Positions 46,180 to 58,739 of a stretch of 64,000 bases of DNA are shown here, piece by piece. Origin of the DNA: Hyaloscypha bicolor E (lineage: Eukaryota > Ascomycota > Leotiomycetes > Helotiales > Hyaloscyphaceae). Below the pieces are notes generated by a model that saw nothing but the letters and a program-made list of their open reading frames with translations, was not told where the DNA came from and ran no database searches. Made by a program: the position numbers and the translations under genes. How positions within the stretch are numbered: the stretch's first letter is position 1; each line of letters begins with the position of its first letter. The DNA lies in NCBI RefSeq assembly GCF_002865645.1, contig NW_020194625.1, positions 124,001-188,000 on the forward strand, read 5' to 3'.

Positions 46180-49100
46180 TATATATTAAGAAGGGCTTAA
46201 CCCTAGGAGTTTAATATAGCAGAATTATAAGATAGATATATATAAATAAAGAAATAGAAAAACGATATTAATCTAATTATTTATAGTAATAAGGAAGTCC
46301 TAGACTATCTTAATACTAGACTATTCTAGTATAAAATAGAGAAATTAACTAATAACTATTTCTAGGAATTATTTAAAAAGAATTTTAATAATTTTGACCT
46401 CGAAGTATTTAATTATCTAAATTAATATATACTATATAAATTATAAGCTATTTTATAATATAGTAGTATTTATATTAAATAAAATAATAAGGGATTTACT
46501 ATTATATAATTCTTAGTTAATATTATTTAAAAAGAAAAGTAATATACCTGAACTATAACTAATATTATTACTATTAGATTAGACCTTAATACGGGCCCTA
46601 TTACCTTATTATATATATCTCTTAATAATAATATTATAAGAAATTAATAAACTAAACTAATTATTACTTATATTCCTTTACTACCTATAATTACTTTTAC
46701 TAGTACCGGACTATAAAAAGCTAGTAATAACGGATTTCTACTACTTCTATTACCTTTACTACTTCTAAATAGCCCTTTAGCTAGCCCTCTTATTATAAAG
46801 CTAATTAAAGAAGTAGTAAAAATATATACCGAGATATAAAAATATAATAAAACTAATAATAGTTTTAACTAAAAACTCGCTATTTTTCTTAATATTTACT
46901 AATATATAAAGCTTCCAGAAGAGGTATTAGTAAGAGCTTTTCCTATTATATTAAAGGAACTAGTATAAGACTACTTTTATAATAATTAGCTCTCTTAATA
47001 TATATATAAAAAAGCCTATATAAATATTTATAGTTTCTTTAAAGATCCCGGTTACTATTATCGAAATTTAGATAAATGAAATACTATTACCTTAGTAACT
47101 ATAATAGTAAAAGATCCTAAAAAGATAATATTCGAACTTATCTAAATACTAATTAATAACCTATATAAATTATAATATAGCCTTACTTTTGCCTTATAAA
47201 CTACTAAATTCCTATATAATAAGATTATTACCTTTTATTAAGGCTTACTAGTATACTAATATATAGTCTCGAATTCTTCTAATAATCTCGGCTAGCTTAT
47301 TAATAAGCTTTAATTATCTATTATTACTTATAAAAAGAAATAATAGATTAATATTTAGATTCTCTTTACTAATTAAAAATACTATTCTCAAAATCCTTTA
47401 AATTACTATCTATTCGGAAATTATTAATATAGATCTAACTATAACTTCGGAACCTATAATAACTACTTCAAGTCCTATAATTATAATAATTATATTCCGA
47501 AGTCATATTTTATATATAAGAGACCTAAATACTATTTATAAAAGTATATACCAGAAGAATAAAAGGCCAAGAAGGCTTAATTCAAGAATAGAAATATTTA
47601 CTAATTTAGATTCCAAAATACCCGTAACTTTAATAAATGCTTTAGTAATACTTATATATAATATATTACTGAATTTAAAGGAGAAAAGAATAATAAGAAT
47701 AGTAAGGATAAACTAGTAAGTAATACTTTTAAAGCCTTACTAGCAGAAATAGATAAAGGAAAGAAATATTACTCTAATTCCTATTTTACTTTTATTAAGA
47801 GCTTTCTAGCTGCTTCTATAGCCCCTATTTCTATTATTTCTATAACTAATACCTTTATAAATAACCTTATTTCTCTTTCTCTTATATATTAGATAATAGG
47901 CGAAAACTATATCTTAAAGCCTATTAAATAAATAGAGAATACCTAGATATTTATAATTAATAATATATTAAGATATAATACTTACTACTTTTATGAAATT
48001 ATAATTAATACTAGAGCCTCTAGATTCTTAACTACTAGTTCTAACTAATTCCAAGCTTTATAATAAACTAATAATAGTATTAAACTTAATAAAACCACTA
48101 AAGATTAAATTAATATCTAGTTTAGTATTAGATCTATATTCTCTATTAGATCTATAATAGTAAAAATACTAATTAGGCAAGTATAATTCTATATTATATT
48201 TATAAAGATTCTATTCCTATTTAGCTTAGCTAATATAAATAAGCTAGAGGTCTATTTTAATAATCTTACTAATTATCTTATTACTTCTAATAAATGCTTT
48301 ATATCTATAGTATAATATTTTAGATACTCTTTCCTGTTTTGGAATACTATTCTATAAAGCTTTATTTCCGAATTCTTTATTTATAACTCCTGCTTTCTTA
48401 TAGAAGTCGAATTATAATATTTATATTACTATTTTAGTTATTTATTTATTAGTAAGCTCCGAAATATACTAGAATAAGCAGGCTATAATATTAATATAGA
48501 AGCCCTTAAGTACTTTATAAAGTACTATAAGTAATACTAGAAATTTAGATAATTACCGGAATGATTTAAGTTTAACCTAAGAAATAATATTAGCTTTAAC
48601 TATTCTATTATTATTAATATTTTCTATATTTCTAGTAAGCCTATATTTTATATTATTAATAAAGGTACTCGATATTAAGCCGGCTAATAGCTTTAAAATA
48701 TTAGTATATTATATATTTGGGATGCCCTAAAATAGTATTAGATTAATATCTATTTAGGCTTTCCCGATTAGATTATAGTAGATACCAGAAAGTAGTTTAC
48801 TAATAAGGAGTTTATTTAGCTTATAAATACTATAGGAACCAAGGTCAAAATCGTTCCTATAAAAGCTTATAATTCCGTCGGAATTATAGAATACTACTAT
48901 AGCCCGATTTAATATATTTACCTTATTATTATAGCCGAAATTAATAAAATTAATAAGAATACTATATTTTAAATGGCTTTTAAGGCTATTAATAATTTTA
49001 TTAGACCTAATAGTATTATTCTAATTTTCTTGATTTATAGTACTTTATCTCAAATAACTAAATATAATACCCTATTACTAATTATATTATAGTAATTAGT

Positions 49101-51090
49101 AGTATTTAAAAAGGTAATAATAGAAATTCAGAAGCTTTAAACTAGATACTAGATTGCAAATACCCTAAATACCCGAAATAGTTCTAGTACTATTAATATT
49201 TATAAACTTCTCTTAAATTCGGATATTCTTATATAATATAAAGGAAATACTAGTTAACCTAGTAGTTAGAATAAACTATATAAGCTAGTAGCCGTTAATA
49301 AAAAGAACTATATACTAGCTTTACTATATAGTAATATTATCTTCTATTTAACTTTTATAAAGCCCTTTTATATAAGAGATATTAAGGTTATTACTAATAG
49401 CCCCGAACTTGAATCTGTTTCTAAACTCTATAATAATACTAAAGATAATACAGGTATAATTTCTTTTACTATTCCTGCTATTTTACTAAAGTATAATAGA
49501 GAATACCCTTATAAAAACCCGGATATTATAATATTTCTATAGGATAATAATTTATATAAGAACTCCCGTTAAGTTAAAGTTACTAGCTTTCTAGAAAAGG
49601 ATATATTTAAGGTTATTTCCAGATCTTAGATACTAAAAGAGATATATATCTTTAATTCCCGGTTTATTAATAAGATTAAAAATAAGAATATAAAGAGAGA
49701 GTTTAAGAAGTCAAAACTAGTTATCTAAGCTTATAATAATAATAAGAAATATATAGTATTAATATAATTATTTACTATTTAATATATTAGCTAGAGAATT
49801 ATCCTTAGTATTATTACTATAATAATAGATACTATAGAACTATATTTATATAATATTTCGTAAGCTTATATCTAATTAATAACCTTATTTAATTATAATT
49901 TTTATATTAACCTATTTCGAGAACTTATTAGAGAGCTAAATCTAAATAATAATTCGGTTCTAAAAGTTATAAAACTATTATATAGTATACTAGAAGCCGG
50001 GAATTACTAATTTAAAACTTACTATTCCTATTATATTAATAAGCTTTCTATAAAACAGTTAATTTATAACTCTTACTTTCTCTATAATAAGTAATCTTTC
50101 GGAATTATCGGCTTTTAAACTAATAATACCCCGTTTATTAGAACTAATAATTTTATAAAGACAGAATAACTAAAGCTTTATAAGGCTAAGTTCTTAGCTA
50201 AGAAATATAAATGCCTTACTTCTAACTATAATCTCAAGTTTAATAGAGGTATTATCTATATGAATACTACTAGAATTATTCTTATATAAGAATACTAATA
50301 TAAAAACTTCCGAACTATTTCTATAAAGAATACTACTACTATAAGTAGTAAAGGCACTATTTACTAAGATCTTTCTATTAAGAACTAATATATTACTTAA
50401 TATACTAGAGAAGTATATATTATATTAGTCTATTAACCAGAAGCTTTATATAACTTATTAATTACTACTTAAGCTATTAAATCCTCGGAAACTAATATAA
50501 AGGTACTTAATAAGTATATTTAATAGTAAATTGAGAATATTACTAGAGAACTAAGATTTATAAAGCTAGTAAAGAAATTCTTATATTTAATTATTTTTAT
50601 AGATACTTTATTTATAAATAATAGAGATCTCTTTTCTCAAATTAGATATATTCTAGTTCTAGTAAACGGAACTAGATATACTAATATTATTTACTAGTTC
50701 TCTACTAAATATAAGAGAGTTACTAGAAGTATTCTAGTTTCGGAACTTTATAATATGGCTTATGGTTTTAATATAGGCATTTTAGTTAAATCTATAATTA
50801 ATAAAATACTAGAAATAGAACTACTACTAGTAGTTTATACGGATTTGAAATTATTATATAAATACTTTATTAAATTAGGAACTACTTATAAAAAGTATCT
50901 AATAATTAATATAATATATCTCTACTAGATATATAAATAATAAGAGATTATAGAAGTTAAATAGATTAAGGGAGAATTGAATTCTGCTAATTCTATAATA
51001 AAATTAAAGCTAATAAACGTTTTTAAGTACCTAATTAATACGAATACTATATAATTAGATATAGAGGAATGGGTCGAGTATAGATAGGGC
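46180..51090 (+). pseudogene. Copia D gag-pol, RIP-inactivated
   Basis: With TAA/TAG read as former CAA/CAG, one frame runs through gag (46,180 to about 47,700); protease NTRAS for DTGAS (about 48,010); integrase with NSVGIIEYYYSPIQ (about 48,860-48,915); RT with KSKLVIQAYNNNKKYIVLIQ and TIQYISQRI (about 49,710-49,800) and GIIGFQTNNT for QTDDT (about 50,100); and RNase H with FIDTLFINNRDLFSQI (about 50,600) and TKYKRVTRSILVSELYNMAY (about 50,710), ending IEEWVEYRQGRK then stop near 51,098. Integrase ahead of RT defines Ty1/Copia. Asp-to-Asn changes at catalytic positions match G-to-A RIP. In-frame stops are many. Confidence 0.8.
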
Positions 51091-51292
51091 AGAAAATAAA
51101 TATATAAAATAAGAGAATATTATAGAAATAGAAGTTATATATAAAAGGCTATAGCCTTTAGTATATAACTAAAACCCTTAGAAGTAATATAGATATATAG
51201 AATATTTGGGAATTTGGTACTAGGCCGGATTAGGGAATTTATATATAATTAGAAAAAGATACTATTTTTTGCGTTTTTTAGAAAGTTTCTAG

Positions 51293-51603
51293 TATTAGTA
51301 TAGCTATTTCTTTAGGAATTATATATATAGTTACGGAATACGAGATACGGGATATAGGTAATAGAATATAAGTAATAAGATATGAGATATAGGATATGAA
51401 ATACGGGATATAATTATATAACCTTATATCTTATTAGTAACTTAACTAGTAAACTAGACCCTTTTAGGCTTAGCAGATTTAGGAATTATATATTAATACT
51501 ATAATACTATAATTCTTACTTTTAAAGAATAACTTTATTAATTATATATAAATAGTATTTTATAACTTATATAATAGTATTATATATTACTAGTAAACTA
51601 ATA
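51293..51603 (+). repeat. Copia D 3' LTR
   Basis: 311 bp, TATTAGTATAGC... to ...AAACTAATA, preceded by the palindromic TATA-like module at 51,134-51,170. Confidence 0.85.
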
Positions 51604-51608
51604 ATATT

Positions 51609-54418
51609 ATATATATTAGAGTTTTTTTTCTATTTAGTAAAGAAATAAAACTGAAATAATAATATATATAATAGAGAAAATAAATATAATAATTAAATAT
51701 ATTTAAAATAATATAATTATAAAAAATAAAAAATAAAATTAAGCTTCTATTATAGAAAAAAATACTAATATATATATTTAAGGAAATATAATCTAAAAAA
51801 TAATTAAGGTAAATTAAACTAAATAATAATAATAGAAAAACAAGAAAATAATATAATAGAAATATAAATATAATAATACTAATATTTAAAATATTAGAAT
51901 ATAAAAAAAATAATAAAGGTTTTATAATATAGGTATATTCCAATCTCTTATTTATTTAAAGACATTTCTATTAATTTAAAAAATATATATAAAAAAAGAA
52001 AAAAATATAGGAAATATATAAAAAATAAAATATATAAATATATTAAAAATATTAGAAAAATATAAAGCAAATATTAATAAAAAAAACCCTAGAATAATTT
52101 AAAATAAAGTATTATTTCTTTTAAAACTAATTTATATCTTTTCTAAAAACTAATTATAATTATTTAATATTTATTAAAATTAATTTTATATAATAGAAAA
52201 CTATTTAATTAATTAGGATTTTAAAATAATATTTATATTAAAAAAAGTAATATTGAAAAAATTCTAAGGCTATAAAAAGAAAAACTATAAAATAATATAA
52301 ATAAGATTTATAATATTATTATTAAATTTGAAATAATTAATATAAAAATTAATATAGTATATAGAAAAATTAAATATTTTAAATTAATATTAAGAATATA
52401 GGAATTAAAAGTATTTTTTTAATTATTTAGATAATATTTAATAATAAGAAATAGATTAATAGCAAGAATTAATAAATTATACTAGTTTTTTAAAGAAATA
52501 ATAGATTTCTAATAAGGAAATAATATTATAATTAGAGAATAGGTTTTATATAAAAATAAAAATATATAATATACTAATTAATTCTTAGTATAAGTTTTAA
52601 ATATAGCTATAATTATATAGAAAAGGAAATAGATTTAATTTATCTAATATTTAAGAGATTTTTAGAATTATATATTATTAAATACTTTTTAAAATAACTA
52701 TTAGATTTAATAAAGTTTCCTCTTTTTCTTATAAGGCTTCTAGTTAGTTATTTTATTTATATATAATTTCTAATTAGGAAATTTATTTAAATATTATAAA
52801 TAAACTTATAATAATAGTTTAAATTAAAATTAAGATTTATAATTATTATAATTAAGCTTTAAACTAGTATAAGCCGCAAGAATAACTAGTAGAAAAGGCA
52901 AATAAAGTTCCTAAAAGGCTTTTAGTTTAATATTTTTTTCTTTTCTAAAAATATATAAAAGACTTTCTTTTTATATATATATATATATATTCTAATTATT
53001 TATATTACTAAAATATACTAAAAAATATATATTTCAGAATTAGGAATTTATAAAGTAATCTCTTAATTCTCTATTTATTTTATATTAAAATAAAAGCTTT
53101 ATTTTCGATTACTAAGGCTCTAGTAATAAAATCTTTTATTAAGAATATTATTTCATAAACTATATAGTAATAGTAATAACTAGATAATAATAAAAAATAT
53201 AAAATAGTAAAACTTATTTAATTTCTAGAATAAATAATCTAATAATAATATTTTCTAAAAGCTATAAATAATAATTTAAATATATATATAAAGAATTAAA
53301 AGTAATAAGCTTTTTTTCTAGATTAAAAAAAGTTCCTATTATTAAATACTTCCTTTTAGTTTTATATAAAAGAAATATACTTTACTTTTTCTAATTCTAG
53401 TAATTCTAGAATATATATAATAATATTAATAGCTTTATATTTCTTAATTTATTTTAATTTATTAATTTAATATTATATATAAGAACTAGATTTTTTTCGG
53501 AAATAAGTTTTAAATAAATCTAGTAAATAGTATTAAATTACTTTTTTTTTAGTATTTTTAATTCTTTTTTATTCTAGTTTCTTTAATATTTTTATTTCTT
53601 ATTTATATTTATTTTATATATATTTCTAGAAATATTTCTTTATTATAGATTTATTTTATTTAAGTATTTTCTAAGTTAAAAAGTATATTTTTATAAGTAA
53701 TATAGCTTTTTTATTATAAATTATATAAAAGAAAATAAATCTAGTTAGTTTATATATAGTAATTTAATTAGTAAATAAGATATATAATAGTAAATTTATT
53801 TAGAGCTTCTTTTTACTTATTATAGAAATAATAAATACTTAAATAGTTAGTTAATATTTTCTTTTAATTATACTATTTCCTTTAGAATTATAGGCCAAAA
53901 TAATAATTCTATTAATTTCTAGCTTATTAAGTTCCTAAATTATTACTTTTTTGAATTCCGATTTATTATTTATTTTAAGCTATTTAAATAAATTTAGTAA
54001 TCTTTTTACTAGTTAAGTTCTTTAAAGATCTAGCTTTAATTTATTCTAAGAAATTATCTCTAGTAATAACTAACGAGTTATATTTCTTATAATCTAGTAA
54101 TTTAATTATATTAATTCTAAAGTAATAAAAAAGAAATATAGCTTTTATTAAATATAGAACTTTTTCTTATTTTCTTTTATTCTTATACTAATAGACTTTA
54201 TAAGTATTAATATACTTTTATATATAGTTATAGTAATCTTTCTAATAATAGTAATTAGCTACTAAATAAAAAGTATTTTTTTTTCTAATATATTCGATTT
54301 TATTATATATATATATTTAGTAAACTATTAATTAATTTTTGGATATTAATTTTATATTTTCTTAAAACTTAACTATTATTTCTAATATATAATTCTAGAT
54401 ATAATTAATATTTACTAG
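51609..54418. other. Unclassified decayed element, right part
   Basis: AT-rich DNA right of Copia D, once continuous with 43.2-44.8 kb. The minus open frame 51,590-51,943 (117 codons of Ile/Tyr/Phe/Leu) is compositional noise spanning the LTR junction. A TA dinucleotide run lies near 52,972-52,990. No conserved motif seen. Confidence 0.4.
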
Positions 54419-54423
54419 TTATT

Positions 54424-54721
54424 TATAAAATATTTATTAGTAGGTAATAAGATAATAAAATAAATTAGTAAGTTATAAAACCATAGTATTAAATTTAGTA
54501 TAGAACTAATCTCTATTCCTCTTATAAGGTTCAGGAAAGCCTCCTCTAAATAAAAAGCCCTAATAATATATATATAATTAATAATTTATAAGCCTAATAC
54601 TTATAATATAAATAGTAATTAGTTATAAAGTTAAAGAATTACTAATTTCCCTAATTAATACCCGTAATATCCGAGGTTTATTATATGCCCTTAAGTTACA
54701 TGCGACCCTATATATATTATA
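54424..54721 (-). repeat. Gypsy I 3' LTR
   Basis: 298 bp, the same length and ends as the Gypsy G and H LTRs, read on minus. Confidence 0.85.
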
Positions 54722-55706
54722 CTATACTTCTTTTCTAGGATCTTATTCCCAAGATTTATTAATTTATTCTAGTAAATATTTAATTAATTAATTATTTAAT
54801 TAAAGTAAACTTCTAGTATCTTAGGAAGTAGTTTTACTAATATAATCTAGATAATAAATATAAAAATTATCTAATTAGATTAGAACTAAGTAAGTAAGAA
54901 GAAAGAATAATTATATCTCAGATATAGAGGCTAGCTAGTAATTATGATTTTATTTGGGATCTGAGTATTCTAATTAGCTTAATCTAAAATACTAAGGTAC
55001 TATTTTACGAAATTAATATTACTTATTAGATCTTGTATTAAAATAATCTAAATAGCTATATAAAAAGAATTTAATAAATATTTATATAAGAAACTCATAT
55101 AAATATTTCTGAGGTCCTAAAGATTATTTATAGGCTTCTAAAAATATATATTAATTAGTTATATTAATTTCTAATTAGAACTAGTATAAAAACTAGTAAT
55201 TAATTCAGGTAATTCTTTATTTTTATAAAAAAAACCTTTTTATATTACTATATGCTTTCTTTCTTTCTAATAACTATATATATAATAACTTTTTCTATTA
55301 TTACTTTCTAGCCTTTTTTTTTGTTTTTTTTTTTAGGTTTTCTTTAATTATTTTTAATTAATTTTATAACGTTTTCTTCTAGCTTTATTATTTATTTATA
55401 TAATAATAAGTATAAAAATAATCTTATAGCCTTCTTTTCTATTACTAGTAAATACTTGAAATATTTTAAGTATTTACTTATTAATTCCTTTATCTTATAT
55501 ATTATAATACCTAGTAAGAAGAATTATAACTATTATAATAAAAATTCTAAGTCTTATATATTAGTAAGTTCTTTAGCTTTAATATTTATTAAAGCTAATG
55601 CGATTTTAGATTTCTTATTACTTATTAGAGGCTTACTAGTTCTGGGAAGATATTATTATAACTTTTAAGAAATTTCTTAAAATATATCCTAAATAATATT
55701 ATACTA

Positions 55707-56150
55707 ATAGCCGGTTTTCCTTTTACTATACTTTGCTTATAATCGGGATAAGTAAGTATCTCATTTAAGTAAGTATCCCAGCGAGATTTTATATATAAAA
55801 ACCCTATTAAATAATTTATTTATGAATTTGGGTGTTTTTGCCTATACTTTTATATTTAAAAACCCCGTAAAACCATTGTAATTTAGTTATAAATTAATGA
55901 ATAAACCTATATAAGAACTTAAATTTTTTATTTTAACTTTCTAGAATTACTTCTTTATATATATAAATATATTTTAAAAATTATTAGACCGGGTATTAAG
56001 GAGGGGGCTGAGTTATTCTTATTTTAAAATAATTTTTTAAGTCGAAAATCTGTGGTTTTCCCTATTAAAATCTCGCTAGAATACTTGCTTAAACGAGATA
56101 CTTACTTATTCCGACTATAAGTAAAGTATAGTAAGAGAAGAACCGGCTAT
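55707..56150. mobile_element. MITE, 444 bp, about 88-bp inverted repeats, TA target duplication
   Basis: The left end ATAGCCGGTTTTCC and the right end, read in reverse, ATAGCCGGTTCTTC stay alignable for about 88 bp, with essentially all differences transitions. TA flanks both sides. The empty site is seen in Gypsy G (about 41,885-41,910) and Gypsy H (about 57,950-57,975) and aligns base for base once one TA is removed. No coding part. Its GC-containing interior (ACCGGGTATTAAGGAGGGGG) shows it is less RIP-affected than its host. Confidence 0.9.
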
Positions 56151-56683
56151 TAATAAGAATAATATTATTAATTAGGTTTTTAAAGACTAGAAGAATACTA
56201 ATAAGCTTCGGAATTCTTTTTCTTATCTTAATAAGATAAATAATAATATTACTTAGATTAGTATTCTAAAAATACGTTTTTTTTTAATATATTTAGGTAT
56301 TTACTAATTTCTTAAAGAAATATTATAATATTTATTTTTAAGGTATTAATCTTATTATTAAGCTTATTACTAAGATTACTAAGTAATTTATTACTAGTAC
56401 TTTAAGTACTAATAATATAATATTTATAATTATTCGAAACCTGATTTTAGAAATTCGGGTCTTTTATAAGATATATATAGCTATTATAAATTCCTTACTT
56501 ATTTCTTTTAATATTCTTAATACTAATATTATTATAATATAATTATATTTTATTAAGAAATAAGTGAATTCCGGAAAATATTAGCTAATTCTTTACTAAG
56601 TTCTAAATAGAGCTAGTATTTAGTATTTTTATTTTAGGAATTAGGAATTTATAAGAATTAGAATTTATTTATTTAAGATATTT

Positions 56684-56981
56684 TATAAGGTATTTATTAG
56701 TAGGTAATAAGACAATAGAATAAATTAGTATATTATAAAACTATAGTATTAAATTCAGTATAGAACTAATCTCTGTCTCTCTTATAAGGTCTAGGGAAGC
56801 CTCTTCTAAATAGGAGGCCCTAATAGTATATATATAATTAGTAATTTATAAGCCTAATATATATAATATAAATAGTAGTTAGTTAGGATATTAAAGAGCC
56901 GCTAATCTCCCTAATTAATACCTGTAATATCCGAGGTTTATTATATACCCTTAAGTCACGTGCGACCCTATATATATTATA
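56684..56981 (-). repeat. Gypsy H 3' LTR
   Basis: 298 bp. The less mutated copy of the family LTR; it keeps GGGTCGCACGTGAC near its start where G has GGGTTATATATAAC. Confidence 0.85.
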
Positions 56982-58700
56982 ACTATATCCCCTTCCTAGG
57001 ATCTTATTCCTAAAATCCATTAATCCTAGTAAATATTTAATTAATTATTTATTTAATTAATATAAACTTCTAGTATCTTGAAAGGTAGTTTTACTAATAT
57101 AATCTAGATAATAGACATAAAAATCGTCTAATTAGATTAGGGCTAAGTAAGTAAGAAGAAAGAGTAATTATATCCCAGATATAGGGGCTAGCTAGTAATT
57201 ATAATTTCATTTGGGATCTGAGTATTCTAATTAGCTCGATCCAAAATACTAAGGCACTACTCTACGAAATTAATACTACCTATTAGATCTCGTATTAGAA
57301 TAATCTAAATAGCTATATAGAAAGAATTTAATAAATATTCGTATAAGAAATCCATATAAATATTTCTAAGGTCCTGGAAATTATTTATAGGCTTTTAGAA
57401 ACATATATTAATTAGTTATACTAAATTCTAATTAGGACTAGTATAAAAACTAGTAATTAATCCAGGTAGCTCTTTACCTCTATAAAAGAACCTTTTTATA
57501 TTATTATATATTCTCTTTCTTTCTAATAACTATATATATAATAACTTCTTCTATTATTACCTTCTAGCTTCTTTTTTTATTCTTCTCTAAGTTTTCTTTA
57601 ATTATTTTTAATTAATTCTATAATATCTTCTTCTGGCTTTATTATCCGCTAATATAATTACAAGTATAAAGGTAACTTTATAGCCTTCTTTCCTATTACT
57701 AGTAGATACTTGAAATGCTTTAAGTATTTGCTTATTAATTCCTTTACCTTATATATTATAGTACCTAGTAAGAAGAATTATAACTATTATAATAAGGGTT
57801 CTAAGTCTTATATATTAGTAAGTTCTTTAGCTTTAATATTTATTAAAGCTAATATAATTTTAGATTCCTTACTATTTATTAGAGGCTTACTAGTTCTGGA
57901 AAGATACTATTATAACCTTTAAGAAATTTCTTAAAGAATATCCTAAATAGTATTATACTAATATAAATAATACTATTAATTAGGTTTTTAAAGACTAGAA
58001 AAATACTAATAAGCTTCGAAATTCTTCTTTCTATTTTAATAAGATAAAGAATAATACTATTTGGATTAGTATCCCAAAAATAAGTTCTTTCTAATATATT
58101 TAGATACTTACTAATTCCTTAAAAAAATACTATAAAGTCTATCTTTAAGATATTAATCTTATTACCAAAATTACTACCGAGATTACTAAGTAGTTTACTA
58201 CTAGTACTTTAAATACTAATAATATAATACTTATGGCTATTCGGGACCTGATTTTAGAAGTTCGGGCCTTCTATAAGGTATATATAGTAGTTATAAGTTC
58301 CTTATTTACTTCTCTTAATATTCTTAATACTAATATTATTATAGTATAACTATATCCTATTAAGAAATAAGCGGATTCTGGAAAGTATTAGCTAATTTTT
58401 TACTAAGTCCTAAATAAAGCCGGTATTTAGTATTCTTGCTTTAGGAATTAGGAATTTATAGGAATTAGAATTTATTTATTTGAGATACTTATAGCTAGTT
58501 TACCTATAATAAATCTTTCTTAATCCTAAATCTTTTTTCTAATAATTTAAATATAATTCTTATAAGCCTTAATAAAACCCTAGAAAACTTTTATAAGTAA
58601 AAAAACCCAGGAAAAAAGTATTTCTATTATTATTCCGGATCTTTTCTTAGCTATTTAGGTTCTTTCTTTCTTTTAAATAGTCTTCTTCTTAGTAGTCTAG
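56982..58700 (-). pseudogene. Extra 3' reading frame of Gypsy H
   Basis: Third copy of the region described in Gypsy G, the least degraded one. In element sense it shows LINSKESKIILALINIKAKEL, EELISKYLKHFKYL-like and PEEDIIELIKNN stretches broken by TAA codons. Function unknown. Confidence 0.5.
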
Positions 58701-58739
58701 AATTCTTTTTAATTTTAAGAAATTATTAAAAAATAATTT

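Larger units (their letters stand above)
44781..51603 (+). mobile_element. Copia D, full-length Ty1/Copia element, target duplication ATATT
   Basis: 6,823 bp, LTRs of 311 bp each, perfect duplication ATATT (44,776-44,780 and 51,604-51,608). It is related to Copia C but the LTRs differ in length (311 against 278 bp). RIP-degraded throughout. Confidence 0.9.
54424..56683 (-). mobile_element. Gypsy I (G family), 3' part, minus orientation
   Basis: It consists of its 3' LTR (54,424-54,721, 298 bp) and the extra 3' region running right to 56,683, where Gypsy H interrupts it. The rest lies beyond H, outside the window. The junction corresponds to about 41,370 of Gypsy G. A 444-bp MITE sits inside it. 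Confidence 0.8.

Noticed and set aside
51590..51943. 117-codon hydrophobic minus frame as a membrane protein
   Set aside because: Consists almost only of Ile, Tyr, Phe and Leu codons, crosses the Copia D LTR junction, and is what AT-rich sequence yields by chance.
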